Made by a program: the position numbers and the translations under genes. Positions 8,098 through 16,534 of a DNA stretch of 64,000 bases are shown here, piece after piece. The notes under the pieces were generated by a model. That model worked only from the letters and a program-made list of their open reading frames with translations, searched no databases and was not told the DNA's origin. The stretch is from Chromatiaceae bacterium (GTDB lineage: Bacteria; Pseudomonadota; Gammaproteobacteria; Chromatiales; Chromatiaceae), in the NCBI GenBank assembly GCA_024235175.1, contig JACKMX010000004.1:434001-498000 (forward strand), read 5' to 3'. How positions within the stretch are numbered: position 1 is the stretch's first letter; each line of letters starts with the position of its first letter.

Positions 8098-8893
8098 TCA
8101 GCGTATGAGGGGTGACTTTTTGTTTGAAGTGAGGATAGCGCTCACGTACTTTTTGCAGGTACTTTTGCAGAATGTAATTGACGCCAACACGCGTCAATGC
8201 GTTCCCGAACTTGTTTCGGAACAACGGGCGGTCATAATTTTCGGGAAGTGCCAGATTGTTTTCGTCGATGTATTGCCGCAGTAGAAGGGCGGTATTTTGC
8301 ATCAACGGCACGATTCGAACCTTACGCCCTTTACCCAGTATTCTGACTTGGGCAGGCGCTTCCAGGCGCACATCTCCGGCTGTCAGGTCGATAAGTTCCT
8401 GCACACGCGCACCGGTGTCATAAAGAACACTGAGCAAAACCGCATCCCGTCTACCGTCAGATCGTTTGAGATCCGGTTGCGCCAAAAGTGCGGTAAGAAG
8501 GTCCTTATGTAGATAGCTCACTTCGTGGCGAACATATCGGCGCAGTGGAATCGCGAGTATCCGTTGACATTGTAATAATAACGAGGGCTCTTCGACCTGC
8601 AGATAGCGAAAGAACGCATGAACTGCAGCCAGGCGTTGATTGATTGTACGGATCGAGCAATCGCGTTCATGCTGCAAATGGTTGAGGAAAGCGTCAATCA
8701 ACTCCGCATTGATTTGCTCGAGCTCGAGTTTTTCAATGGAGATCCCTTTGACATCCCGACAGAATCGCAGCAGCAGCACAAACACGTCTCGATACGCCTT
8801 GATGGTATTCGGACTCAAATTCCGCTGACCCGAAAGATAATGACCGAGGAAGTGGCTGATATGCACAGACAAAGTTGTTGGCTTCATGATCAC
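8093..8893 (-). pseudogene. RIT2 third recombinase, N-terminal part (interrupted by RIT1)
   Basis: Residues 1-267 of a tyrosine recombinase: core-binding domain (LSPNTIKAYRDVFVLLLRF), the first catalytic Arg region (TGARVQELIDL) and VTPHTLRH. The frame then runs seven codons into RIT1 and stops at 8069. The box II His and Tyr are missing here and lie at 4419-4631. The start is either GTG 8893, overlapping the previous stop, or ATG 8887, which has the better ribosome site (GGGAGG). The protein cannot be a complete enzyme. Confidence 0.85.
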
Positions 8894-9882
8894 CTCCCTT
8901 GCGGTATCACGCCGCCAAATTGCTGGTTCATTCGCTCCGTCAAGTGAGGGAATAGCTCCGCGGTGAGATGAAGGTATTTCTGCGTGCCCGTGAAGTCATG
9001 ATGGCCGAGATAGGCCACGAGGAAGGGCAATTTGGCATTCAGGTCGGCTCCTTCCTTATACCATTGCAATAGCCGGTGAACGGCAAAAGTGTGGCGAAGA
9101 TCATGTAATCGTGGCCCCTTGCCCCGTCCGCCGTGAGGGATGCCACTTTGAAGCAACACTCTCCGGAACAGGTGGTAGATCGTCGTGGAACCCCACGCGG
9201 CCTGCCGAGCTGACGGGAAGAAATAGCCGTTGGTCTCCTGCTTTACCAATGTGTGTCTTTCCACTTTCTCGGCATAGCGTCGCAATCGCTCCACCATATC
9301 GATGGCAGGCGGCACCAGACGATCTTTACCGAATTTGCCATCCCGTACCGTAATAACGCCCTGTTGCAAATCAACGTCACCGACTTTCAAATTCAGAACT
9401 TCGCTCAGTCGAAATCCGCAGCCGTACAGCAGGCGATAAATCTCGGGCAGGATGATATGTCGGAGTAGCGACATTGCGCTGGGCGGAAGGCAGTCAACGG
9501 TGTGGAAAATTTGGTGTATTTCCGCGTGAGTAAATATTCTCGGAGCGAACTGATAGGCCCGACGAGGGCCGACCCCATCAGGTGGGACATACGCGGTATA
9601 CCCGAGCCGTAACATCAATCGTGACAACTGCCGAACGAGAACAATTCGACGCTGAACCGTTGATGCTTTCTGGTGCGGTTTTTGCGCTAACCATTCATCC
9701 ATCAGTTCTTTGGGCAGTTCGTTTGGCTTGACATCCTTGCCACATAGGAAGCGGTCCAGTTCTTTGAGTACCCACGCCGGCGTGTCATATTTATATCCAC
9801 CGGCTCGCTTCTCCCGAACGAGCCGCTCCATCAGCGGTGCCAACGGGCTTTCATAGCCGTAGTCGTTATACTTCGTCGACAT
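8890..9882 (-). CDS. RIT2 second tyrosine recombinase
   Basis: This 330-residue tyrosine recombinase has CGFRLSEVLNLKVGDVD, LHDLRHTFAVHRLL and LGHHDFTGTQKYL, so all catalytic residues are present. I take the start ATG at 9882 (MSTKYNDYGYESPLAPLMER), which overlaps the first gene by 17 bases. A longer frame to 9942 overlaps more. It is intact although the third gene of its trio has been broken, so RIT2 may now be immobile or depend on other copies. Confidence 0.87.
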   Translation of the reverse strand: MSTKYNDYGYESPLAPLMERLVREKRAGGYKYDTPAWVLKELDRFLCGKDVKPNELPKELMDEWLAQKPHQKASTVQRRIVLVRQLSRLMLRLGYTAYVPPDGVGPRRAYQFAPRIFTHAEIHQIFHTVDCLPPSAMSLLRHIILPEIYRLLYGCGFRLSEVLNLKVGDVDLQQGVITVRDGKFGKDRLVPPAIDMVERLRRYAEKVERHTLVKQETNGYFFPSARQAAWGSTTIYHLFRRVLLQSGIPHGGRGKGPRLHDLRHTFAVHRLLQWYKEGADLNAKLPFLVAYLGHHDFTGTQKYLHLTAELFPHLTERMNQQFGGVIPQGR

Positions 9883-11134
9883 GCCCCACCTCCTGGACGG
9901 ATAACGCAACCTGCCGCAACGATTCGACGCTGGCCTTTGCATAGATCATCGTTGAGTTCATCGAAGCATGCCCCAAGATGTCCGCGATCACCGAAAAAGG
10001 CACGTCGTCTTCCAACAATCGGGTTGCCAGGCTATGCCGGAGTGAATGCAATCCGTGCCGCTGCGGAGTCCTGAAGTGGATACCGGCCAGCTCCTTCCAG
10101 TAACTGACGATGTGGGAAAGCCGAGCGTTTTTCGTGAACGGCCTGAATGGTGGCTTTAAGGTGAAAAAAACCTCTCGACATTGCGTTATCGGGCGCACCG
10201 ACTGGATGTAATCAATCAGCGCATTGCCTACTTCCTCCGTCAAAGGTAGACGCAACGGCAATTTCGTTTTGGCCTGTGTGAAGGTGATGGTTTCCGCAGC
10301 CCAGTCGATATGATCCAAGGCCAGCGCCTTGATATCACCGGACCGCACGCCCAGCCGGCAAGCCAGCAGTAGAATCGCATAATCCCGTTTGCCTCTTGGT
10401 GAGTGCCTGTCAATCTTGTCCAACAACTGAGCTAACAACCCCTCGTCCCAGACCGATGGGATCGAGGCTCGCTGGGGAGAGAACACACCCGGCAAGCTGC
10501 TACTCAAATCCTGGTTCAGTCGATGTGTGAAAAACAGAAATCTGAGGTACATGCGCACACTTGAAACGGTTGCGGCAACCGTCTTTCGGCTATAACGCGA
10601 CAACGAGTAGACAAAGTCCGACAAATCCTCGGGGTGTATCTGGTTGAAGTTTTTTACATCGCGTCTACCCAGGAAGTCGAGGAACAAGCCGACTTGTCGC
10701 ACATATTCATTCACTGTATGAGGGCTGAGGTAACGTTTCTCCTCGCAATATTTTTTGAAATCGTGCTGGCTTCTTTGCATGGTGGCGGGTATGCAGAGTT
10801 TCCCGGCATGCGTTTTGCCACGCTCGAAATAGCCGAAACGGGCGAACTGCCACAATAGCGTTAGGCCATACTCAGCATGTTTTTTCCAGCCCTTTAGCGC
10901 CCGTATCGGCACACGAGAATTGATTTGGTGGTGCTCCAGGAAATCCAGAATGAGCTGTTCACGCAGCCTTCCTTCATGACCCTGCTGGTGAGCAAAGACA
11001 ACAAGTCTTCGCCATACGCTTTGATAGCGACGAATCGAACGCTGGTTGTACTGGAGTACCTGGAGCTGTCTTAAGGCGTTAAAGACCAATTCATCCAGTG
11101 AAGGTTTCCTGGATTTGGATGCATGGGAATTCAT
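9866..11134 (-). CDS. RIT2 first tyrosine recombinase
   Basis: This 422-residue tyrosine recombinase starts at ATG 11134 after a GGAGGATT ribosome site. Motifs are LGVRSGDIKALALDHID, LHSLRHSLATRLLE and LGHASMNSTMIYAK. It is the first gene of the outer trio. About 115 bases separate it from the right inverted end, and this leader contains extra TTATGTAAGG-type motifs where both promoter and recombinase sites may lie. Codon use seems lower in G+C than in RIT1, suggesting that the two elements have different origins. Confidence 0.87.
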   Translation of the reverse strand: MNSHASKSRKPSLDELVFNALRQLQVLQYNQRSIRRYQSVWRRLVVFAHQQGHEGRLREQLILDFLEHHQINSRVPIRALKGWKKHAEYGLTLLWQFARFGYFERGKTHAGKLCIPATMQRSQHDFKKYCEEKRYLSPHTVNEYVRQVGLFLDFLGRRDVKNFNQIHPEDLSDFVYSLSRYSRKTVAATVSSVRMYLRFLFFTHRLNQDLSSSLPGVFSPQRASIPSVWDEGLLAQLLDKIDRHSPRGKRDYAILLLACRLGVRSGDIKALALDHIDWAAETITFTQAKTKLPLRLPLTEEVGNALIDYIQSVRPITQCREVFFTLKPPFRPFTKNARLSHIVSYWKELAGIHFRTPQRHGLHSLRHSLATRLLEDDVPFSVIADILGHASMNSTMIYAKASVESLRQVALSVQEVGHVDEV

Positions 11135-11250
11135 ACATAATCCTCCGTCAGTTCGTGGTGGCCACATGGCCACGGACCAACTTAACGGAAATATTATGTA
11201 AGGTATTCGGGAGGTAACCCGTTGATGTTATTGCAATCGAGGCAGCAGCT

Positions 11251-11277
11251 TTACATAACCACTTACTTGCCTAAATA
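11251..11277 (-). repeat. RIT2 terminal inverted repeat, right
   Basis: 27 bases, perfect reverse complement of 4282-4308. Read on the minus strand, its first codons are the last codons (Y-L-G-K-stop) of the neighbouring integrase gene, including that enzyme's presumed nucleophilic tyrosine. Confidence 0.9.
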
Positions 11278-12153
11278 GACCGAGACAATCTGAATGCGCG
11301 CGTGACCCAGCTCCTGGGAAATGGTAAGGCGCGCCTGTTGATCCAGCTGACGTTGCTCCGGACTCAACTGCTTTGAGGTCGGTCCGCCGGCAGCTGGTGA
11401 CATCCAACCGGTCAGCTCGTGATAGCGTTGTTGCGCATAAGCGTGTCGCAGACCGTGCATCCGAGAGAGTCCGGCATTGGCTGTCTGCCGCTCGTATAAA
11501 CGAAGCTGCTGCACGTAGTTTCGATCAGCCGGGATTAGACTGCCGTTACCCACCGCTCGCTTTATCCTATCGAGCAACGTTCGTTGTTCTGCGTTGCGTA
11601 TCGGAACGACTCTCTCTTTTCCCCCCTTGGTCCAGGAAGCCTTCAACAGAATATGGTCGCCACGATCCGCGAACCCGGGCTGGAACTTGATCGCCTCCTC
11701 CCGGCGCAGGCCGAAGGCCTGTTGCAGCTGCAGGCTCAAGCGGATGTGCGGATCCGGTATCTTTTCCAGATCCGGTGCGTCTAATGCTTTCGCCTTCGAG
11801 CTGTTGGTTACGAACTGCCGGTCGGGAATGCCGTAGTGGTCGTTCGATCGTGCCACCACATTCTGCTTGTCCACTTTCTGCGCCCACCAGCGCAGCACCG
11901 CCATCCGGTTCTTGATCGTACCGGTGGAGAGTTCCTGTTCCATCCACTGCTTCACCAGCGAATCGACATGCTTCGGTTTCAGGGAACCGGCGTTCATCCC
12001 GTGGAATCCCAGCGCATGCAACTGATCCGCGATCTGCATCAGATGATGCGCCCGCTTGCTCTGGGTGCTGTAGCTGCCATCCCGGTTCTGACGGCAGAGC
12101 TGTTTGAGTTGGTAGTTCAGGTCTCTCAAGGTGCAATCTCTGTCTGGGTCACG
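11263..12153 (-). CDS. Phage-type integrase (Integrase_1/SAM_2 family), main exon
   Basis: This is the second integrase of the ICE, interrupted by a group II intron at its 5' end. The exon reads RDPDRDCTLRDLNYQLKQL, then the core-binding domain, QAFGLRREEAIKFQPG (first Arg), MHGLRHAYAQQRY (HxxR) and ELGHARIQIVSVYLGK at the C-terminus, with Tyr in VYLG the nucleophile. The last four codons and the stop lie within the inverted end of RIT2. With the 23-residue 5' exon it makes about 319 residues, near the usual size. Similar genes often sit as accessory integrases on ICEs and islands. Confidence 0.75.
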   Translation of the reverse strand, partial: RDPDRDCTLRDLNYQLKQLCRQNRDGSYSTQSKRAHHLMQIADQLHALGFHGMNAGSLKPKHVDSLVKQWMEQELSTGTIKNRMAVLRWWAQKVDKQNVVARSNDHYGIPDRQFVTNSSKAKALDAPDLEKIPDPHIRLSLQLQQAFGLRREEAIKFQPGFADRGDHILLKASWTKGGKERVVPIRNAEQRTLLDRIKRAVGNGSLIPADRNYVQQLRLYERQTANAGLSRMHGLRHAYAQQRYHELTGWMSPAAGGPTSKQLSPEQRQLDQQARLTISQELGHARIQIVSVYLGK

Positions 12154-12183
12154 GTAGGAATGCCGGTCACCCGGCACCCCCCG

Positions 12184-12218
12184 TACAGATCCGTACGTGC
12201 GCTGCTAACGCATACGGC
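12184..12218 (-). ncRNA. Group II intron domain V
   Basis: Catalytic hairpin recognised by GAGCCGTATGCG and its partner CGCACGTACGG, the classic bacterial domain V pattern. It follows the end of the reverse transcriptase gene by a few bases. Confidence 0.75.
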
Positions 12219-12220
12219 TC

Positions 12221-13726
12221 CTACCTCGAGTGTTTGGCGCGAAACCGCTGTTCAGGGTAAGGATGAACAATGCGTGCTTTAACAAGGCGCTTGTCGACCC
12301 AGGGGCTGAACTTATCCCAATTCAACCGAGTGCGTTGGCTGCGTCGCTGTAATAGTTTCATCCACCGCCGAACGATCTCCAGACGAAAGCGACCAATCGC
12401 ATTACTGTTACCAGGGACGCCGTAATAATTGACGTGCCCCCTGACAACCTGATTAAGCCACTCCAGGTTTTCGATCACTGGCGAATGCATACGTTGCCGC
12501 AGTACGCGCTTCACTTCCTGAATTTGTTTGATCAATCTCTTGCTCGATGTCTTTCGACCCAGCTTGAAGTCGCCCCGTTTGCAGGTTGTGCAAAAGTGCG
12601 TAAAGCCGAGAAAGTCGAATGTTTCCGGCTTCCCTTCTCCACGCACCGCACGTTGCGACATTGCAAAGCGACCAAAACGGATCAGCCTGGTTTTCTCCGG
12701 ATGTATAGCTAAACCAAAGGCTTGCAGCCTCTGCTTCAGCTGACCCAGATACTCTTTGGCCTCCCGCTCGTATTGAAAGCCAAGGACAACATCGTCGGCA
12801 TACCGCACAACGGTGACCGCCCCTTTCGCTTCCTTCCGTCGCCACTGGTGACTCCAGATGTCAAACACATAGTGGAGGTAGATATTTGCCAACAGGGGTG
12901 ATATCACCGCGCCCTGGGGGACTCCCCGTTGGGCTGGGTGGCGTTTCCCCATATCGTCAGCTGTACCCACCTTGATCCACCGAACGATCAACTTGATCAA
13001 GCGTTTATCTTGCACACGGTGCTGAACCATACGGATGAGCCATTCGTGATCCACGGTGTCAAAAAACCGCTGAATGTCCAGATCTAACACCCAGTTCACC
13101 CGCGTACGCGTAATGCTCCATGCGAGTGCGTCTAACGCGTCATGCTGACTTCGCTGTGGCCGAAATCCGTAGGAGAAGCCCATAAAATCGGTTTCGTAGA
13201 TTTGGTTGAGTATCGTGACGGCCGCCTGTTGGGCGATTTTGTCTTCGACACACAGGATACTGAGCGGTCGTTTGGACCCATCCGCCTTAGGGATTTCCAC
13301 CCGCCGTGCTGATTTGGGCCTGTATCTTCCATCCTGTATCCGTTTACACAAATCCCCGATTCGATCCTCGAGGCCTTCCTCGTATTGACTCCAGCTGATG
13401 CCATCCACGCCTTCCGCCGCTTTCCGCTTAAGCTGATAAAAGCTCTCTTCCAGCAGCGTCGGTGTCAGATGATGCAGCAATGTGGTGAACGATTGTTTCC
13501 TATGCCTAACGGCTGATTCACGCACACGAGTAAGACGTGACATCGTGAGATCCCAGCGCTGTGTCTGGTCACGGGCGCACTCACTCGTGTTCCTCTTGGT
13601 CAAGGCCCTTCCCTCCACGGGCTCCGCCACACCCGAAAGTGCTTTGTTCGCCTGCTTCAACGGTACTACGGCCTCGTCCGACTTCCTGGATGGACGATAC
13701 AGTGGCATGTCTACTAATTCATTCAT
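12221..13726 (-). CDS. Group II intron reverse transcriptase/maturase
   Basis: This 501-residue intron-encoded protein binds the intron RNA for splicing and copies it during retrohoming. The polymerase domain has IPKADGSKRPLSILCVEDKI, the GFRPQRSQHDALDAL segment, GVPQGAVISPLLANIYLHY and the catalytic VVRYADDVV (YADD). The maturase X domain follows (WLNQVVRGHVNYYGVPGNS). There is no HNH endonuclease after it, so insertion would rely on nicked or replicating DNA, as in other endonuclease-less introns. The start is ATG 13726. All motifs look intact. Confidence 0.93.
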   Translation of the reverse strand: MNELVDMPLYRPSRKSDEAVVPLKQANKALSGVAEPVEGRALTKRNTSECARDQTQRWDLTMSRLTRVRESAVRHRKQSFTTLLHHLTPTLLEESFYQLKRKAAEGVDGISWSQYEEGLEDRIGDLCKRIQDGRYRPKSARRVEIPKADGSKRPLSILCVEDKIAQQAAVTILNQIYETDFMGFSYGFRPQRSQHDALDALAWSITRTRVNWVLDLDIQRFFDTVDHEWLIRMVQHRVQDKRLIKLIVRWIKVGTADDMGKRHPAQRGVPQGAVISPLLANIYLHYVFDIWSHQWRRKEAKGAVTVVRYADDVVLGFQYEREAKEYLGQLKQRLQAFGLAIHPEKTRLIRFGRFAMSQRAVRGEGKPETFDFLGFTHFCTTCKRGDFKLGRKTSSKRLIKQIQEVKRVLRQRMHSPVIENLEWLNQVVRGHVNYYGVPGNSNAIGRFRLEIVRRWMKLLQRRSQRTRLNWDKFSPWVDKRLVKARIVHPYPEQRFRAKHSR

Positions 13727-14263
13727 GTCTGTATTCTCTCGCTAGCTCAATTTCGTGAGAGACCCCTTCCAGGACCTCCCAGGTTCCGTACATTGAACTT
13801 CTCCGCATGCATAAGGTCTGCCGACCCCGCCGGGCAGGGACATCGACCTCACCAATTCGGTCAACCCCTTGTTGCTTTCCGCTTCACTCAACAGCGTCAG
13901 CACCCGGAAATGAAACATAAATTTCGTGGCTCAATACTTAGCCTGCGGTCTCCTCTACTAACACTTCACTCTTGACGTTACCGGCAACAGCGCATAGCTC
14001 GAGGCCAGGGCGGCAGGTTAGGCCTTACCCCGTGCGGGACTTCCACCCGCTATTCAATGCCAGCTTTCCTGGCGTACTAAGTGTTTATGACCATTCAGCA
14101 GCCATGGCTGACTGAATCCGCTTTCGCGAAACGGCCCTGGGACACCACTCCCGTACGACCTGAACATGCCTGGTCTCAGGCAACACTGGTTTATCCCTGA
14201 TGGGTAAAGGCCCAGTGCGGACCCAACTTGCCCGGTTTCGGGCGTTTTCGATGGTGGTTGCAC

Positions 14264-14332
14264 CTCCTTAGTTGATGGAGCGGAATAGATTTCCGCGGTG
14301 GATGAGATATGAGCATCAGCAGCGATCGCCAA
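14264..14332 (-). CDS. Integrase 5' exon (before group II intron)
   Basis: The frame from TTG 14332 encodes MAIAADAHISSTAEIYSAP then STKE up to the intron edge. Removing 12154-14263 joins GAG to CGT and continues in frame into RDPDRDCTLRDLNYQ. The true start codon is unsure: the reading frame is open further upstream, and TTG lacks a clear ribosome site. A hairpin (GCGGAA/TTCCGC, 14281-14297) lies inside the exon. Confidence 0.5.
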
Positions 14333-14742
14333 TGGTGATTTGCTGAGCTCGTCGGGTGAATGGCAGGCTGCTGCCTGCCGGAAAGCAGATCGAACGATCT
14401 GCTGGGATAGGAAGATGGATCGACGGTGGGTTACCGTTGCGCTTCAATTGATCCGATTAGCGCGATTGCCACTGATACACGTAGTGGCCACGGATAAAAT
14501 CATCGACTACTTCTGTTCTGAGGGCGCAGTGTAAGAACAGATCATCCCGCTGTCATCCAGAAAATCGGCTGCAAACCCGCGCCGTTTCCCGGATTGCCGC
14601 CCTCGTCACTACCCCACTTCGTTCGCTAGTGACGATGGCGACTTCGGTTCAGGCACGCCGTGCGCCAGGCATCCGCCTGTCACGAGGCCTGCTGCTAATC
14701 GGCTGGTCCCACTTAAAGGATAAACTGAAAGACTGATATCAC
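14333..14742. other. 410-base gap with one hairpin
   Basis: No convincing gene is seen between the integrase 5' exon and the AbiE pair. An inverted repeat TCGTCACTA / TAGTGACGA (14603-14611 and 14627-14635, 15-base loop) could be a terminator-like or protein-binding structure, but it has no T-tract. A short palindrome AGCAGATCGTTCGATCTGCT lies near 14384-14403. Confidence 0.5.
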
Positions 14743-15768
14743 TTACCTTGCATTTAGCCGGTTCTGGAAATCAGCGACCACCTTCAGAATGTCCTCAAAT
14801 GTCGGCACCTCACCATAGAACATTTCCTGCTGCATACTTTCATAATCGGCCTGCCACGCGGGAAGATCGTCGGCTGAGGGTACCAGCTGCAGTTCCTGCG
14901 GATTTAGCGTTGAATAGTCAACCCACGTATAACGGAAGAACACCTGACGATGTGTGGCAATCCGATGGAATAGCGCGAGATCCCGGACAGATTCGTCACC
15001 CACTCCGGCCTGAATCATTCTGTAGAGGTCGTAGTAGTGGCGGGCCATCGATCGTCGCTGCTTTTTCTTGGCTTCCGGACGAAATGTCTCCTCATGCAGC
15101 AGCATTGCCTTTTCCAAGAATGTTCGCTCTGGCCGTACTGCCCTCACATCTGAGCCTGGCTCGGCCAGTAATTCCGGGAAAGCTTCTCTGATATAGGGCG
15201 TAATCTCGACGGATGCGACAGGCTCTGTATCTGACCGGGCGCCCATCTCAATCTTTACAGCACGACGAAGGTAGGCGGCCTGCTCCGGAAAGGCCGTTGG
15301 ATACAACAACAGCAAGGTCTGCTCATCGGGATCGTCGGGATCAGGTTCAAGCGACCATTTGAGCGTGTCCGGTAGATCTGATGAGATCGATTCGATGAGT
15401 ATCGGTTGAATCTGGTCACTGATACATTGCTGGCAGGCTTCCTTCAGCGCCTTGAGGCGCTTGGTCATCTGTTTCCTGCTGGGTGCTTGTTCCGGGGCAT
15501 TTTCTCCACCAAAACCCAAGGCATCCCTGCCGATGACGATATCGATATCTTCAGAAAAACGTTCGATGAGATTCCAGCATTTGGATAACGATGTACCACC
15601 CTTAAACGTCAGGTGTTTTCCCCATTCGGGCAGATCGAACAATTTGCCCAGCGTCCAACAAACCCAGAAGTCCTTTTCGACAGCAATCTCGAACAGATTC
15701 AGTTGTGCGCCCGTCTCCGTACAAACGAGCCGGCGGCGTTCTTCCGACATCCCAATAAATTCTTTCAT
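14743..15768 (-). CDS. abiEii: AbiEii-type nucleotidyltransferase toxin
   Basis: This 341-residue protein belongs to the nucleotidyl transferase AbiEii toxin family, which transfers nucleotides to RNA targets and gives phage resistance. Visible motifs are KGGTSLSKC (residues about 56-64) and the metal-binding FSEDIDIVIG (about 71-80), followed by the long helical C-terminal part. Its ATG at 15768 overlaps the stop of the antitoxin gene (ATGA), so the two are made together. This is the standard order, antitoxin first. It is ICE cargo between the mobile-element nest and the hypothetical ICE genes. Confidence 0.87.
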   Translation of the reverse strand: MKEFIGMSEERRRLVCTETGAQLNLFEIAVEKDFWVCWTLGKLFDLPEWGKHLTFKGGTSLSKCWNLIERFSEDIDIVIGRDALGFGGENAPEQAPSRKQMTKRLKALKEACQQCISDQIQPILIESISSDLPDTLKWSLEPDPDDPDEQTLLLLYPTAFPEQAAYLRRAVKIEMGARSDTEPVASVEITPYIREAFPELLAEPGSDVRAVRPERTFLEKAMLLHEETFRPEAKKKQRRSMARHYYDLYRMIQAGVGDESVRDLALFHRIATHRQVFFRYTWVDYSTLNPQELQLVPSADDLPAWQADYESMQQEMFYGEVPTFEDILKVVADFQNRLNAR

Positions 15769-16388
15769 GCTGAGCTTTTCCGACCGGCCAGAGAGCGAAA
15801 GATATCTGCGATCCAGGCCGGGGCATACCGAATATCCTTTATCAGTTGCTTGCGTGCATCGTCATCGAGCCGACGATCGAGCTGTGCGATGACTTGCTGA
15901 TCGACGTTCTTCCGGCTAATGTGGCGCAGTGCCTGGATCACCAACCCACTGATCTTTCCCGCAGTGGCCATATTGCGGGGAGTCGTGTGCTTCAGGATGA
16001 TCTGGCGCTTGCCAACCTGGACAGTCCGCGAGCGACCATCCGTTAAATAAACGACCTTCATGGGAACTTGTGTGGAAAGCCCAAGCAAATTGGCTGCGTA
16101 GGCCCCAGAGGGTTGAAGCCGGGTGGCGTCGCGACCTGCAAGTGCGCTTGCAATATCATCCGTCGATGACTGCAACGGACCCAACTGGGGATCAATTTTC
16201 GGGTAATCGTACAGTCCCCGGGCCAGCAGGCGGATAAGGCCGCTGTCCCGATGCCGCATCAGTGCAATATCGACAGCCCGGCGGGTACCAAGATCAGTAA
16301 AACTGTCGGGGGTAAAGACCCACCCCCGCTTGCGGCCCTGAATCCGGCGAAGGATCTTACTGTCGGTACTGTCTACGTGCTTGCCCAT
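15765..16388 (-). CDS. abiEi: AbiEi-like antitoxin/regulator (DUF6088)
   Basis: This 207-residue protein resembles the antitoxin of AbiE type IV systems: an N-terminal winged-helix region (SKILRRIQGRKRGWVFTPDSF) and a C-terminal domain (GTRRAVDIALMRHRDSGLIRLLARGLYDYPK). I chose ATG 16388 (MGKHVDSTDSK) rather than the longer frame to 16505. The preceding stretch is A/T-rich and looks like a promoter. In AbiE systems the antitoxin represses its own promoter and counteracts the toxin without a stable complex. That is family knowledge and was not tested here. Confidence 0.82.
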   Translation of the reverse strand: MGKHVDSTDSKILRRIQGRKRGWVFTPDSFTDLGTRRAVDIALMRHRDSGLIRLLARGLYDYPKIDPQLGPLQSSTDDIASALAGRDATRLQPSGAYAANLLGLSTQVPMKVVYLTDGRSRTVQVGKRQIILKHTTPRNMATAGKISGLVIQALRHISRKNVDQQVIAQLDRRLDDDARKQLIKDIRYAPAWIADIFRSLAGRKSSA

Positions 16389-16534
16389 ATTTTTGTAAGA
16401 AAAATGTACATCTTTTTCTTTCAAAATAAAAGTGCTATTCAGGGCCTGGTGGGAGGCATATGAAAATCTAGTGCAGCGAGATTCGCCCCGCAAGAAGCGG
16501 GGCATTCGATTAAATTATCAGCGTTTTTCTACGC

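Larger units (their letters stand above)
4282..11277 (-). mobile_element. Outer RIT element (RIT2), three tyrosine recombinase genes, interrupted by RIT1
   Basis: The element is bounded by a 27-bp perfect inverted repeat at 4282-4308 and 11251-11277 (outer end TATTTAGGCAAGTAAG). Its genes, all on the minus strand, are a 422-residue, a 330-residue and a reconstructed 337-residue tyrosine recombinase, overlapping in the order typical of recombinase-in-trio elements. The third gene is cut in two by RIT1. Further TTATGTAAGG motifs lie inside both ends (4301-4310 and about 11207), probably additional recombinase sites. No target duplication is obvious at the outer edges. Confidence 0.85.
12154..14263 (-). 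mobile_element. Group II intron with reverse transcriptase
   Basis: The intron 5' end on the minus strand is GTGCAACC at 14263, and the 3' end is CCTAC at 12154. Domain V is recognisable at about 12184-12218 (minus strand GAGCCGTATGCG ... CGCACGTACGG), followed by a domain VI hairpin (GTGCCGGGTGACCGGCAT). The 13,740-14,263 stretch is the structured domain I-III RNA. The reverse transcriptase lies in domain IV. Removing 2,110 bases keeps the flanking integrase frame open. The exact ends are inferred from consensus and frame. Confidence 0.8.

Noticed and set aside
4282..11277. CRISPR-like or plasmid addiction interpretation of repeated ACTATGTAG motifs
   Set aside because: The repeats occur only at element ends as inverted copies and there are no spacers; recombinase sites explain them.
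14054..14332. A separate 92-codon gene before the intron
   Set aside because: It is the integrase 5' exon running into intron RNA; only its first 23 codons are likely coding.
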